This document shows positions 1 to 9,600 of a DNA stretch of 64,000 bases, piece after piece. Numbering within the stretch: the stretch's first letter is position 1; every line of letters begins with the position of its first letter. The notes under the pieces were generated by a model that searched no databases, was not told where the DNA came from, and worked only from the letters and a program-made list of their open reading frames with translations. The translations under genes and the position numbers were made by a program. The DNA is from DATEPR01 sp036502345 (GTDB taxonomy: Bacteria > Actinomycetota > Actinomycetes > Mycobacteriales > Pseudonocardiaceae): contig DASXYT010000242.1 of assembly GCA_036502345.1 (NCBI GenBank), forward strand, positions 31,154 to 95,153, given 5' to 3'.

Positions 1-301
1 CGAAGGCGACGACCGCTCCCATGCTGTGGCCGAGCAGCGACAGCGGCAGGTCGGTGTGCGGCGCGAGGCAGCGGGCCGCCTCCTCGGCCAGCGCGGAGAC
101 GTCCTTGGCACAGGGCTCGGACCTGCGTTCGCGGCGGCCCGGGTACTGGAACGTGAGCACCTCGACGTCGTCGGGCAGTGCGCTGGCCAGGGCGGCGAAG
201 GCGTCGGCCGAGCCGCCCGCGTGCGGGAAGCAGGCCAGCCGTGCCACCGGAGCCCGCCGGGGATACGGCACGCGGACCGGCGAGATCGATGCGAGCGTCA
301 T
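1..301 (-). CDS. type II thioesterase, partial (cut by left edge)
   Basis: The first 100 residues of a stand-alone alpha/beta-hydrolase thioesterase of the kind that edits mis-primed carrier proteins in PKS and NRPS lines. The frame shows the family opening (ACFPHAGGSADAF near residue 25), the YPGRRER segment and the nucleophile elbow GHSMG at about residue 91, with Ser as the predicted nucleophile. The Asp and His of the triad lie beyond the window. The ATG at 301 overlaps the stop of the upstream PKS gene by 4 bp (ATGA), so the two are translationally coupled. It is the last gene of the minus-strand train inside the window and a second type II thioesterase besides the one at 23775-24599. 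Family assignment is secure; whether it serves the PKS, the NRPS or chain transfer is not visible. Confidence 0.92.
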   Translation of the reverse strand, partial: MTLASISPVRVPYPRRAPVARLACFPHAGGSADAFAALASALPDDVEVLTFQYPGRRERRSEPCAKDVSALAEEAARCLAPHTDLPLSLLGHSMGAVVAF

Positions 302-3300
302 GATGTCCCGTCCTCGGGTGTGGGGCCGGTCAACTCACCAAGGTGGTCCGCCAGGTGGGCCGGTGTCGGCCAGTCGTAGATGAACGTCGCGGGCAGCCGG
401 ATCCCGGTCGCCGTGGCGATGCGGTTGCGCAGTTCCACCGCGGCGAGCGAGTCCAGGCCGAGCCGGTCGAACAGTTCGTCCGGGTCGATCGCCGAAGCGG
501 AGGCGTGACCGAGGACGACCGCCGTCTCGTGGCGCACGGTGTCCAGCAGCGTCGAGCCTCCGGTCGGCGCTGCACCGGTTGCCTGGCCGACCGGTTCGGC
601 GGTCCGGCCGGCCACCAGGTCCCGCAGCAGCGGTGGTGTGCCGGCCCGCAGGCCGTCCAGTGCCCATTCGGCGGCGACGGCGGTGGGTGCGTTGCGGCGG
701 ATCGCGGCGTCGAGCAGGTCGAGGCCACGCTTGTCGGCCAGTGGGAGCACGCCGATCCGCGCCATGCGGGCGATGTCGCCGTCGGTCAGGTCAGATCCCA
801 TGCCGTCGGCGCCCTGCCACAGACCCCAGACCACCGAGATCCCCGGCTGCCCCGCCGAGCGCCGCACTTCGACCAGCGCGTCCAGGAAGGCGTTGCCGGC
901 GGCGTAGCTGGCCTGCCCCGCGGAGCCCAACGTTCCGGCCAGTGAGGAGAAGACGACGAACGCGCTCAGGCCCAGCGATCGGGTGGCGGCGTCCAGGTTG
1001 AGTGCCGCGTCCACCTTGGGCCGCAGCACCCGATCCAGCTTCGCAGGCGTGATCGACGCGAGCACACCGTCGTCCAGCACGCCCGCCGAGTGGACGACAC
1101 CGCCGACGCGAACGCCGTCCCCGGCCAGTTCGGCCAGTGCCGCGTCCAGGGCGCCGCGGTCCGCGGCGTCGCACACGACGCTGCGCACGTCGGCGCCGAG
1201 ATCACCGAGGTCCTCGACGGCCCTGGCCGCCGCGCTGCCCGGCGCCGGCAGGCTCCTGCCCAGCAGCACCACCTGCCGCACCCCGTGGTCGGCGATCAGG
1301 TGTCGGGCGACGAGCCTGCCGAGTTGGCCGTGGCCACCGGTGATCAGCACGGCGCGGGTCGTGTCCCACGCCTCGTCCGGGGCCGGGATGGTGAGCACGA
1401 TCTTGCCGGTGTGCCGTGCCTCGCTGAGGTGGCGGAAGGCGCGCGGTGCGCGCCGGATGTCCCAGACGGACACGCGGGGCGGTTCGAGAGCTCCCTGCTC
1501 GAACAGGGCGAGCAGGGTGCACAGCAGCTCCTGGATCCGGTCGTGGCCGGGGTCGCGCACGTCGTAGGCGCGGTAGGACACGCCGGGATGGCCCTCGGCG
1601 ACCACGCTCGGGTCGCGGCGCTCGGTCTTGCCCATCTCCAGGAAGCGGCCGCCACGCGGCAGCAGCCGCAGTGAGGCGTCGATGAACTCCCCGGCCAGCG
1701 AGTTGAGCACCACGTCGACGCCTCGGCCGCCGGTGGCCGTCCGGAAGTGCGCCTCGAAGTCGAGCGTGCGGGACGATGCGATGTGGTCGTCGGACAGCCC
1801 CGCCGCCCGCAGCGCCGGCCACTTCCCCTGGCTGGCCGTCGCGAAGACGTCGGCGCCGAGGTGGCGGGCCAGCTGCACCGCCGCCGTGCCGACGCCACCG
1901 GTGCCGGCGTGCACCAGGACCGACTGGCCCGCTTCCAGGCCCGCCAGGTCGACCAGGCCGTGGTAGGCGGTCAGGTAGGCCACCGGGACCGCGGCCGCCT
2001 GTTCGAAGGACCAGCCGTGCGGGACGCGGCACAGCAGCCGGTGATCGGTGACCGACACCGGTCCGATGCCGGCGAACAGGCCCATCACCCGGTCGCCGGG
2101 ACGCAGGTGCACGACGTCCGGGCCGGTTTCGATGACGACGCCCGATCCCTCGCCGCCCTGCCCGGTGCTGGTGGCGTCCGCGTCGACCGACGGCGGGATC
2201 ACGCCGAGAGCCAGCAGGACGTCACGGAAGTTGAGGCCCGCGGCCCGCATCCGCACCCGCACCTGGCCGGGGCCCAGCGGCTCGGCGGCCTCCGGCCACG
2301 GTGCCAGGGCCAGTTCGTCGAAGGTCTGCCGACCGACGAAATCGAGCCGCCAGTGCTGCTCGCCCGCCGGTGGCGTCAACACCGAGTCCTCCGCGTCGGT
2401 GAGCGTCGGGCGGTAGGCGGTGCCGGTGCGCAGGGCGAGCTGTGGCTCCGCCGTGTCGAGCGCCGGGGCGAGAGCACGCCGGGAGGCCGGTTCGCCGTCC
2501 TCGTCGATCAGGGTGAACCGGTCGGGGTGTTCGGCCTGGAGCGCACGCACGAAGCCCCATGCGGCCCGGTGGCACAGCCCGGCGGCCCGCTGGTCACCGT
2601 CCACGGCGACGGCATCCCGGGTGAGCACCGCCAGCCGGGTGTCGGCCAGCCGGTCGTCAGACGTGAGGATGCCGGCGACGGGCAGGACGTGGTTGAGCAC
2701 CTGGCGCACGGCGCCCGCGTCGGCAAGGACTGCCGGGCAGGGCAGCAGGATCCGGTCCGGCGCCCGCACCGAGTCGAGGGTGGCGACGAAGGCAGCGAGG
2801 TCGTGGTGGACGGCCACGCTCACGCCCGCGTCCCGGAGGGTGTCGGCGAGTTCGTCGTCGGACGGGGCGATGAGCGCCCACCGCTCGTTCACGGCGGCCG
2901 CAGGCAGGTCAGGCAGCTCGGTCCAGGACGGGACGAGCAGACCGTCGGTGCCCTCCTCGGCACCGGCCCACTCCTGCGGCATCGGCCGCAGCCCGAGGGA
3001 CCGGATCGAGGCCACCGGGTTCCCCTCCGCGTCCGCGACGTCGATCGAGACGGCACGGGGGCCGGCAGGGGCGAGTCGCACCCGCACCTCGGCGCCCGCG
3101 GCGGCCAGGGTGCGCGCGCCGGACCAGAGGTAGGGCAGCAGTGTGCCGGTCACGCCGGGCACGTCCGCGAAGCCACCCAGCGAGATCGGGTGCAGCGCGG
3201 CATCCAGCAGGGCCGGGTGCACGAGGTAGTCGGCCGGCAGACGGCTGTCGGACAGCGCCACGTCGGCGAAGACCTCCCGGCCGCGCCGCCACATGGCGCG

Positions 3301-6300
3301 CACGCCACGGAACGCGAGCCCGTACTCCAGGCCGCTCGCTGCCAGGTCCGCGTAGAGCTGGTCGGGCGGCACCGCGACGGGCTCCGCGTCCACCGGCGGC
3401 CAGGTACGCAGCTCGGCAGGCGGCTCGGCGGGGCCGTCCAACAGAGTGCCCTGGGCGTGCCGGGTCCACTCCCCCGGTGCTTCGCCGTCCACCCGGCGGG
3501 CGTGCACGGTGACGGTCCGGGATCCCGAGGTGTCCGGCGCGGCGACGAACACCCGCAACTGGATCTCGGCGTCGTCGGGTACCGCGAGCGGGGCTTCCAG
3601 GACGAGCTCGTCGACCGTGGTGCAGCCGGCCTTCCTGGCCGCCCAGTCCGCCATGGACAGCAGCGCGGTGCCCGGCACCAGCACCGTGCCGGCGACCCGG
3701 TGGTCGGCCAGCCAGGGGTGGTCGGCGAGTGAGAGCCGACCGCTGAGCAACAGGCCGTCGGACTCGGGGAGTTCGGCGAGAACGCCGAGCAGCGGGTGTC
3801 CGGCCGGGGTGAGGCCCGCCGCGCGGACGTCGGCCGGTCCGTGGCCTGCGGACACCGACGCCGGCAGCCAGTAGCGCTCGCGTTGGAAGGCGTACGTGGG
3901 CAGCGGCACGCTGCGGGCGCCCCGACCTGCGAAGACCTCGGCCCAGTCGACCGGCTGCCCGTTGACGTGCAGCGTGGCGACGGCGCTCAGCAGCGTCTCG
4001 GTCTCCGGCCGGTTCGGCCGCAGCGAGGGCACCGGCGCGCTCACCGTGGTGACGTCGCCGAGGCACCGGGCGGCCAGCGCGGCCAGGTCGCCACCGGGGC
4101 CGACCTCCTGGAAGCGGGTGCAGCCCAGGTCCACCAGGCTGCGCACGCCGTCCTGGAAGCGGGTGGTGCTCCTGGCGTGCCGCACCCAGTAGCCGGGGTC
4201 GGCGAGCAGGCCGGGCTCCGCGGGCTTGCCGGTCAGGTCCGACACCACGCTGAGCCGTGGTTCCCCCGGCACGACGCGTTCGGCCGCGGCGCGCAACTCC
4301 GCGAGCGCGGGGTCCATCAGCGGCGAGTGGAACGCGTGGCTGACCCGCAGCCAGGTCGCCTTGCCGCCGGCCGCCTCGAACCTGTCGACCAGCGCGACCA
4401 GCGCGGTGAGTTCACCGGAGAGCACGGTCGACTCAGGTCCGTTGACGGCGGCGACGGCGAGCAGGTCCTCGTGGCCCGAGGTGAGGGCGACGGCCTGTCG
4501 TTCGCTCGCCCGCAGCGCGACCATGCCGCCGCCGGCCGGCAGCCGCCCCATCGCCCGGCCCCTGGCCGCCACCAGCGCCGCGGCGTCGTCGAGCGACAGG
4601 ATGCCGGCCACGTGGGCAGCGGCCAACGCGCCGACGGAGTGGCCGAGCACCGCGTCGGGCCGCACGCCCCACGACTCCAGCAGCCCGAACAGCGCGACCT
4701 CACAGGCGAACAGCGCGGGCTGGGTCCATTCGGTCCGCCCGAGCAGCAACGCGTCGGCGGATTCCGCCGAAGCGAAGACGATGTCGCGCAGCGGCCGGTC
4801 CAGGTGCGGGCTCACGGCGTCGCACACGGCGTCGAACGCCGCCGCGTACACCGGGAACGTCCGGTAGAGCTGCTGGCCCGTGCCGGGCCGCTGGGCGCCC
4901 TGGCCCGCGAACAGGAACGCGGTCCTGCCCTCGTTCGCCGTGCCCTGGTACAGGTGCGGCGACGTACCGCCGTCGGCGAGCACGCGCAGACCGGCGGCCA
5001 GTTCGTCCGGGTCGGCGGTGAGCAGCGCCGCGCGGTGCTTCAGCGCGCCACGGTTGGTGGCCAGCGAGAAGCCGAGCGATGCCAGGTCCGTGGCCGGGTC
5101 GGCCGCCAGGTGGTCACGCAGGCGCTCGGCCTGTGCGCGCAGTGCCGGTGCGCTGCTCGCGGACAGCAGCAGCGGCACAGCGGCCAGTGGCTCGGCGGGC
5201 CCGGCAGCCGCGATGTCCACGGCGGGCGCGGCTTCCAGGATGACGTGTGCGTTCGTGCCGCCGATGCCGAACGACGACACCGCCGCTCGCCTGGGGTGCT
5301 CGTGTGCGGGCCACACGGCCTGCTCGGTGAGCAGCGTGACCGTGCGGTCCGACCAGTCCACATAGGACGTCGGCTGCCCGGCGTGCAGGGTGGCCGGCAG
5401 GATGCCCCTGCGCAGCGCCTCGACCATCTTGATGACACCGCCGACACCGGCGGCCGCCTGGCTGTGGCCGATGTTCGACTTCAACGAGCCCAGCCGCAAC
5501 GGGCGGTCCGGCGTGTGGGCCCGCCCGTAGGTGGCGAGCAGGGCACGCGCCTCGATGGGGTCGCCGAGCTTGGTGCCCGTGCCGTGCGCCTCGACGACGT
5601 CGACCTGCGCGGCCGGCACGCCGGCGTCGGCCAGTGCCTGCTCGATCAACTGCTCCTGGGCCTTGCCGTTGGGGGCGGTCAGGCCGTTGCTGGCGCCGTC
5701 GGAGTTGATCGCCGAGCCGCGCAGGACCGCGAGTACGTCGTGGCCGTTGCGCAGCGCGTCGGACAGGCGCTCCACGAGCACGAGCCCGGCGCCCTCCGCC
5801 CAGCCGGTGCCGTCCGCCGAATCGGCGAACGCCTTGCAGCGGCCGTCGGCGGCCAGGCCGCGCTGCCGGCTGAACTCGATGAACGACGTCGGCGTCGCCA
5901 TCACCGTCACACCACCGGCCAGCGCGAGCGTGCACTCGCCGCGCCGCAGCGCCTGGGCCGCCAGATGCAGCGCCACCAGGGAGGACGAGCACGCCGTGTC
6001 CACCGTGACGGTCGGCCCGGTCAGGTCGAAGGTGTAGGCGATCCGGCCGGAGGCCACGCTGCCGGCGCTGCCCGCGCTCAGGTAGCCCTCGTACTCCGGC
6101 GGCGCGGGCGTGAGCCGGGATGCGTAGTCGTCGTACATCGCGCCGACGAACACGCCGGTGCGACTGCCGCGCAGCGCGGCAGGCGGGAGGCCCGCGCGCT
6201 CGAACGTCTCCCAGGCGACCTCGAGCAGAAGCCGCTGCTGCGGGTCGATCGCGTGGGCCTCGCGCGGCGAGATGCCGAACATCTCGGCGTCGAAACAGGC

Positions 6301-6606
6301 CGCGTCGTGCAGGAAGCCGCCGTGCCTGGTGTAGCAGGTGCCCGCGGTGTCCGGGTCGGGATCGTAGAGCGCGGACAGATCCCAGCCCCGGTCGTCCGGG
6401 AACTCGCCCACCGCGTCCACCCCGTCGGCGACGAGCCGCCACAGGTCGTCGGGCGACGCGACTCCACCCGGGTAGCGACAGGCCATGCCGACGATCGCGA
6501 TCGGCTCGTGGTCCCGCTCCTCGGCATCGCGAAGCCGCCTGCGGTAGTCCTGCGCGTCGGCGACCGCCTTCTTCAGGTAGGTCCGCAGTTCCTGTTCGTC
6601 AGCCAC
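298..6606 (-). CDS. type I PKS, one fully reducing module (KS-AT-DH-ER-KR-ACP)
   Basis: A 2102-residue polyketide synthase with a single complete module. An N-terminal helical docking segment (about 1-35) precedes the KS (DTACSSS near 206, EAHGTGT, NIGH). The AT has GHSVG near 655 and an HAFHS motif, which is the malonyl-type signature. The DH has HRVAGTVLVP near 968 and a DxxxH pair in LLDAALH. The ER has LNFRDV and GTGGVG near 1578. The KR has GGHGQLG near 1760, the LDD motif of B-type ketoreductases and the S/Y/N catalytic set. The ACP has GLDSL near 2052. The start is a GTG with GGGGAG about 11 nt upstream; the gene lies 42 bp after the larger PKS gene. The protein stops just after the ACP, with no thioesterase and no C-terminal docking helix. 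It should therefore be the last PKS module and pass its chain in trans. All catalytic residues I checked are intact. Confidence 0.96.
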   Translation of the reverse strand: MADEQELRTYLKKAVADAQDYRRRLRDAEERDHEPIAIVGMACRYPGGVASPDDLWRLVADGVDAVGEFPDDRGWDLSALYDPDPDTAGTCYTRHGGFLHDAACFDAEMFGISPREAHAIDPQQRLLLEVAWETFERAGLPPAALRGSRTGVFVGAMYDDYASRLTPAPPEYEGYLSAGSAGSVASGRIAYTFDLTGPTVTVDTACSSSLVALHLAAQALRRGECTLALAGGVTVMATPTSFIEFSRQRGLAADGRCKAFADSADGTGWAEGAGLVLVERLSDALRNGHDVLAVLRGSAINSDGASNGLTAPNGKAQEQLIEQALADAGVPAAQVDVVEAHGTGTKLGDPIEARALLATYGRAHTPDRPLRLGSLKSNIGHSQAAAGVGGVIKMVEALRRGILPATLHAGQPTSYVDWSDRTVTLLTEQAVWPAHEHPRRAAVSSFGIGGTNAHVILEAAPAVDIAAAGPAEPLAAVPLLLSASSAPALRAQAERLRDHLAADPATDLASLGFSLATNRGALKHRAALLTADPDELAAGLRVLADGGTSPHLYQGTANEGRTAFLFAGQGAQRPGTGQQLYRTFPVYAAAFDAVCDAVSPHLDRPLRDIVFASAESADALLLGRTEWTQPALFACEVALFGLLESWGVRPDAVLGHSVGALAAAHVAGILSLDDAAALVAARGRAMGRLPAGGGMVALRASERQAVALTSGHEDLLAVAAVNGPESTVLSGELTALVALVDRFEAAGGKATWLRVSHAFHSPLMDPALAELRAAAERVVPGEPRLSVVSDLTGKPAEPGLLADPGYWVRHARSTTRFQDGVRSLVDLGCTRFQEVGPGGDLAALAARCLGDVTTVSAPVPSLRPNRPETETLLSAVATLHVNGQPVDWAEVFAGRGARSVPLPTYAFQRERYWLPASVSAGHGPADVRAAGLTPAGHPLLGVLAELPESDGLLLSGRLSLADHPWLADHRVAGTVLVPGTALLSMADWAARKAGCTTVDELVLEAPLAVPDDAEIQLRVFVAAPDTSGSRTVTVHARRVDGEAPGEWTRHAQGTLLDGPAEPPAELRTWPPVDAEPVAVPPDQLYADLAASGLEYGLAFRGVRAMWRRGREVFADVALSDSRLPADYLVHPALLDAALHPISLGGFADVPGVTGTLLPYLWSGARTLAAAGAEVRVRLAPAGPRAVSIDVADAEGNPVASIRSLGLRPMPQEWAGAEEGTDGLLVPSWTELPDLPAAAVNERWALIAPSDDELADTLRDAGVSVAVHHDLAAFVATLDSVRAPDRILLPCPAVLADAGAVRQVLNHVLPVAGILTSDDRLADTRLAVLTRDAVAVDGDQRAAGLCHRAAWGFVRALQAEHPDRFTLIDEDGEPASRRALAPALDTAEPQLALRTGTAYRPTLTDAEDSVLTPPAGEQHWRLDFVGRQTFDELALAPWPEAAEPLGPGQVRVRMRAAGLNFRDVLLALGVIPPSVDADATSTGQGGEGSGVVIETGPDVVHLRPGDRVMGLFAGIGPVSVTDHRLLCRVPHGWSFEQAAAVPVAYLTAYHGLVDLAGLEAGQSVLVHAGTGGVGTAAVQLARHLGADVFATASQGKWPALRAAGLSDDHIASSRTLDFEAHFRTATGGRGVDVVLNSLAGEFIDASLRLLPRGGRFLEMGKTERRDPSVVAEGHPGVSYRAYDVRDPGHDRIQELLCTLLALFEQGALEPPRVSVWDIRRAPRAFRHLSEARHTGKIVLTIPAPDEAWDTTRAVLITGGHGQLGRLVARHLIADHGVRQVVLLGRSLPAPGSAAARAVEDLGDLGADVRSVVCDAADRGALDAALAELAGDGVRVGGVVHSAGVLDDGVLASITPAKLDRVLRPKVDAALNLDAATRSLGLSAFVVFSSLAGTLGSAGQASYAAGNAFLDALVEVRRSAGQPGISVVWGLWQGADGMGSDLTDGDIARMARIGVLPLADKRGLDLLDAAIRRNAPTAVAAEWALDGLRAGTPPLLRDLVAGRTAEPVGQATGAAPTGGSTLLDTVRHETAVVLGHASASAIDPDELFDRLGLDSLAAVELRNRIATATGIRLPATFIYDWPTPAHLADHLGELTGPTPEDGTS

Positions 6607-6648
6607 GTCAGTCTCAGCTCCCCGGCTCGATGCCGTTGGTGTGGTGGG

Positions 6649-9600
6649 TCAGTCGAAGTTGTTGATCAGCGCGAACAGTTCTTCGTCGCTGGCCGCGTCG
6701 ACGGGCGCCTCGTCGCCGTCGACCAGCGCTCCGGCCGCTGCTGCCGCGGCCTCCAGCAGCGCGTGCAGTTCCTCGGTGATCAGTGCGAACGCGGCAGGAT
6801 CGACGGCCGCCCGCCGGACCTCGGCGGCGAGTCGGCCGAGTTGTCCTGCGACCAGTGCGCCCGCCGCGGGTTGCTCGACCGTGATCAGCTCCAGGACGTG
6901 CCGCACGACGGCGGCGGGCGTCGGGTGGTCGAACACGAGGCTCGCGGGCAGCCGGAGTCCGGTGTCGCGGTTGAGCGCGTTGCGTAGTTCGAGTGCGGTC
7001 AGCGAGTCGAAACCGAGGTCCTGGAAGGGTCGATCGGTGCCGACCTCGGCGGGATCACCGTGTCCGAGGACGGCGGCCACGTGGCCGCGCACCAGGTCGG
7101 TCAGCACCCGGTCCCGCTCGGTCTCGGGCAGCGCGGCGAGCCGGATGGCAAGCGCGGCGCCGTCGTCGGGACCGCTCGGCGCCGCGGGCCGCCGTGCCGG
7201 CTTCGGCGCCAGGTCGTGCAGCAGCGGTGGCACCGCATCGCCTGCGGCGCGGAGACCGTCGGCGTCCAGGCGGGTGACGGCGAGGACCGCCTCACCGGTG
7301 GCCGGGGCCGAGTCGAACAGCCCGAAGGCATCCGTTGTGGACAGTGGTAGCAGGCCGTTCCTGGCCAGCCGCAACAGATCCGTCTCGGCCAGGTGTGCGC
7401 TCAACGCGCTGGTGTGCTCCCACAGGCCCCAGGCGAGCGACTGGGCCGGCAGGCCGAGCGCGGCGCGATGCGCGGCGAGGGCGTCGAGGAACGTGTTGGC
7501 GGCGGCGTAGCCGGACTGGCCCGCGGTGCCCAGCAGCCCGGCGACCGACGAGTAGAGGACGAATGCGGCCGGGTTCAGCGTCCTGGTCAGCTCGTGCAGG
7601 TGCCAGGCCGCGTCCAGCTTCGCGGCGAGGATAGCGGCCAGGCGATCCGGGGTCAGGTCCGCGAAGACCGCGTCGTCGACCACGCCTGCCGCATGCACGA
7701 CCGCGGTGAGCGGGTGCTCGTCGGGTATCGCGGTCAGCACCGCCGCCAGTGCGTCCCGGTCGCTCGTGTCGCAGGCCGCGAAGGTGACGTCGACGCCCAG
7801 TTCGGTGAGTTCGCGGGCGAACTGGCGCGCACCGGGGGCGTCGGCGCCGCGTCGGGAGACCAGCAGCAGCCTGCTCGCGCGGTGCTCGGTCACCAGGTGG
7901 CGGCCCAGCAGCCTGCCCAGCGCACCGGTCGCACCGGTGATCAGGATCGTGCCCCGGTCCCACCGGATCGGCTCAGGTGCTCGCGTCGGCCGGCTCGCCG
8001 GGGCGAGCCGGGGCACCAGCGTCCGGTTCTCGCGCACGGCGAACTGGGGTTCGCCGACGGTGGTCAACCAGACGGGCAGGGTGCTCGTGTCGAGATCGGC
8101 CAGCACGATGCGGCCGGGGTTCTCGGTCTGCGCGGTGCGGACGAGTCCCCAGACCCCTGCGGCCGCCAGATCGGCGATGCCCTCGTCGGCGGTCGCCACC
8201 GCGCCGCGCGTCGCCACGAGCAGCGTCGACGCGGTGAACCGATCGTCGGCCAGCCACCGCTGCGCCGTGGACAGGGTGCGTTCGAGTACCGAACGCGCCG
8301 CCGTGGGCAGGTCCCGCTCGTCGGGCCGGGTCACCGCGGCCAGCACCACCGTCGCGGGAACGGGCACGCCTGCGTCGATCGCGGTGAAGAACTCAGCTGG
8401 GGTGTCGTACCTGGTGCCGTGGTCGGCGGACAGTTCACCGATGACGGCCAGGTCCTCGGCACCGTCCCGCCCGGCACCGTCGGCCGGGGACAGCGGTGTC
8501 CACGCGACGCGGAACAGGCCGGGTCCTGCCTGGCGCTCCAGTGGGCGCAACAGCAGGGACTCCACCGTGGCGACCGGCGCTCCTGTCCCGTCGGCCAGCG
8601 TGAGCGCCGCCGTGTGCTGCCCCGTCACCCGGAGCCGCACGCGGAGCACGGCCGCTCCCTGCGAGTGCAGGTGCACGCCGGTCCAGGCGAAGGGCACCAG
8701 CGGGGTGCCCGTGTCGAGGGCGTCCAGCAGCAGCGGGTGCAGTGCTGCGTCCAGCAGCGCGGGATGCAGCGTGTGGCGACGGGCCTCCGGCCGCAGCGGC
8801 TCGGGCAGGGCCACCTCGGCGAACAGTTCGTCCTGGCCGCGCCACGCCCGGCGCAGTCCCCGGAACGCCGGTCCGTAGCCATAGCCCGCGTCGGCGAGCG
8901 TGTCGTAGAAGTCGGCCACCGCGACCTCGGCGGCGCCGATCGGCGGCCACACGGGCAGTCCCGTGCCGGGGTCGGCGGACGCGGCGGCCAGCGTGCCTTC
9001 CGCGTGCGCGGTCCACGGGCCGTCCACGGCCGCGTCGTCCTCGGCCCGTGCGTGCAGGGTGAACCCGCGCCGCCCCGACTCGTCCGGCTCGCCGATGGTG
9101 AGCTGGAGCGCGACCGCCCCGCGCGCCGTCGGCAGCACCAACGGGGCCGACACGGTCAGTTCGGCGATCGTCGGTGTCCCGACGTGCCCGCCTGCGTGCA
9201 CCGTCAGTTCCGCGATCGCGGCCGCCGGGACCAGGAGGGTGCCGGCCACCGTGTGCTCGGCCAGCCAGGGATGTGTGTGCGCCGACAGGCGTCCGGAGAA
9301 CACGTGCACGTCCCGGTCGGCCATGCTCACCATGGCGCCCAACAGGGGATGTCCCGTGCCGACCATTCCGAGGCCGCTCGCGTCGACCGCCCCTTCCGGG
9401 GCCTGCAACCAGTACCGCTCGCGCTGGAACGCGTAGGTGGGCAGCGGGACCTGGCGGGCGCCGGGCAGGACGGCGTGCCAGTCGACCGCGACGCCACGCA
9501 GCCGCAGCAGGGCGACGGCGCGCGCGACGGACTCCTCGGCAGGCCGGTTGCGGCGCAGCGTCGGGACGAGTTCCCCGGCCTGCTCCTCGGTCAGACAGTG

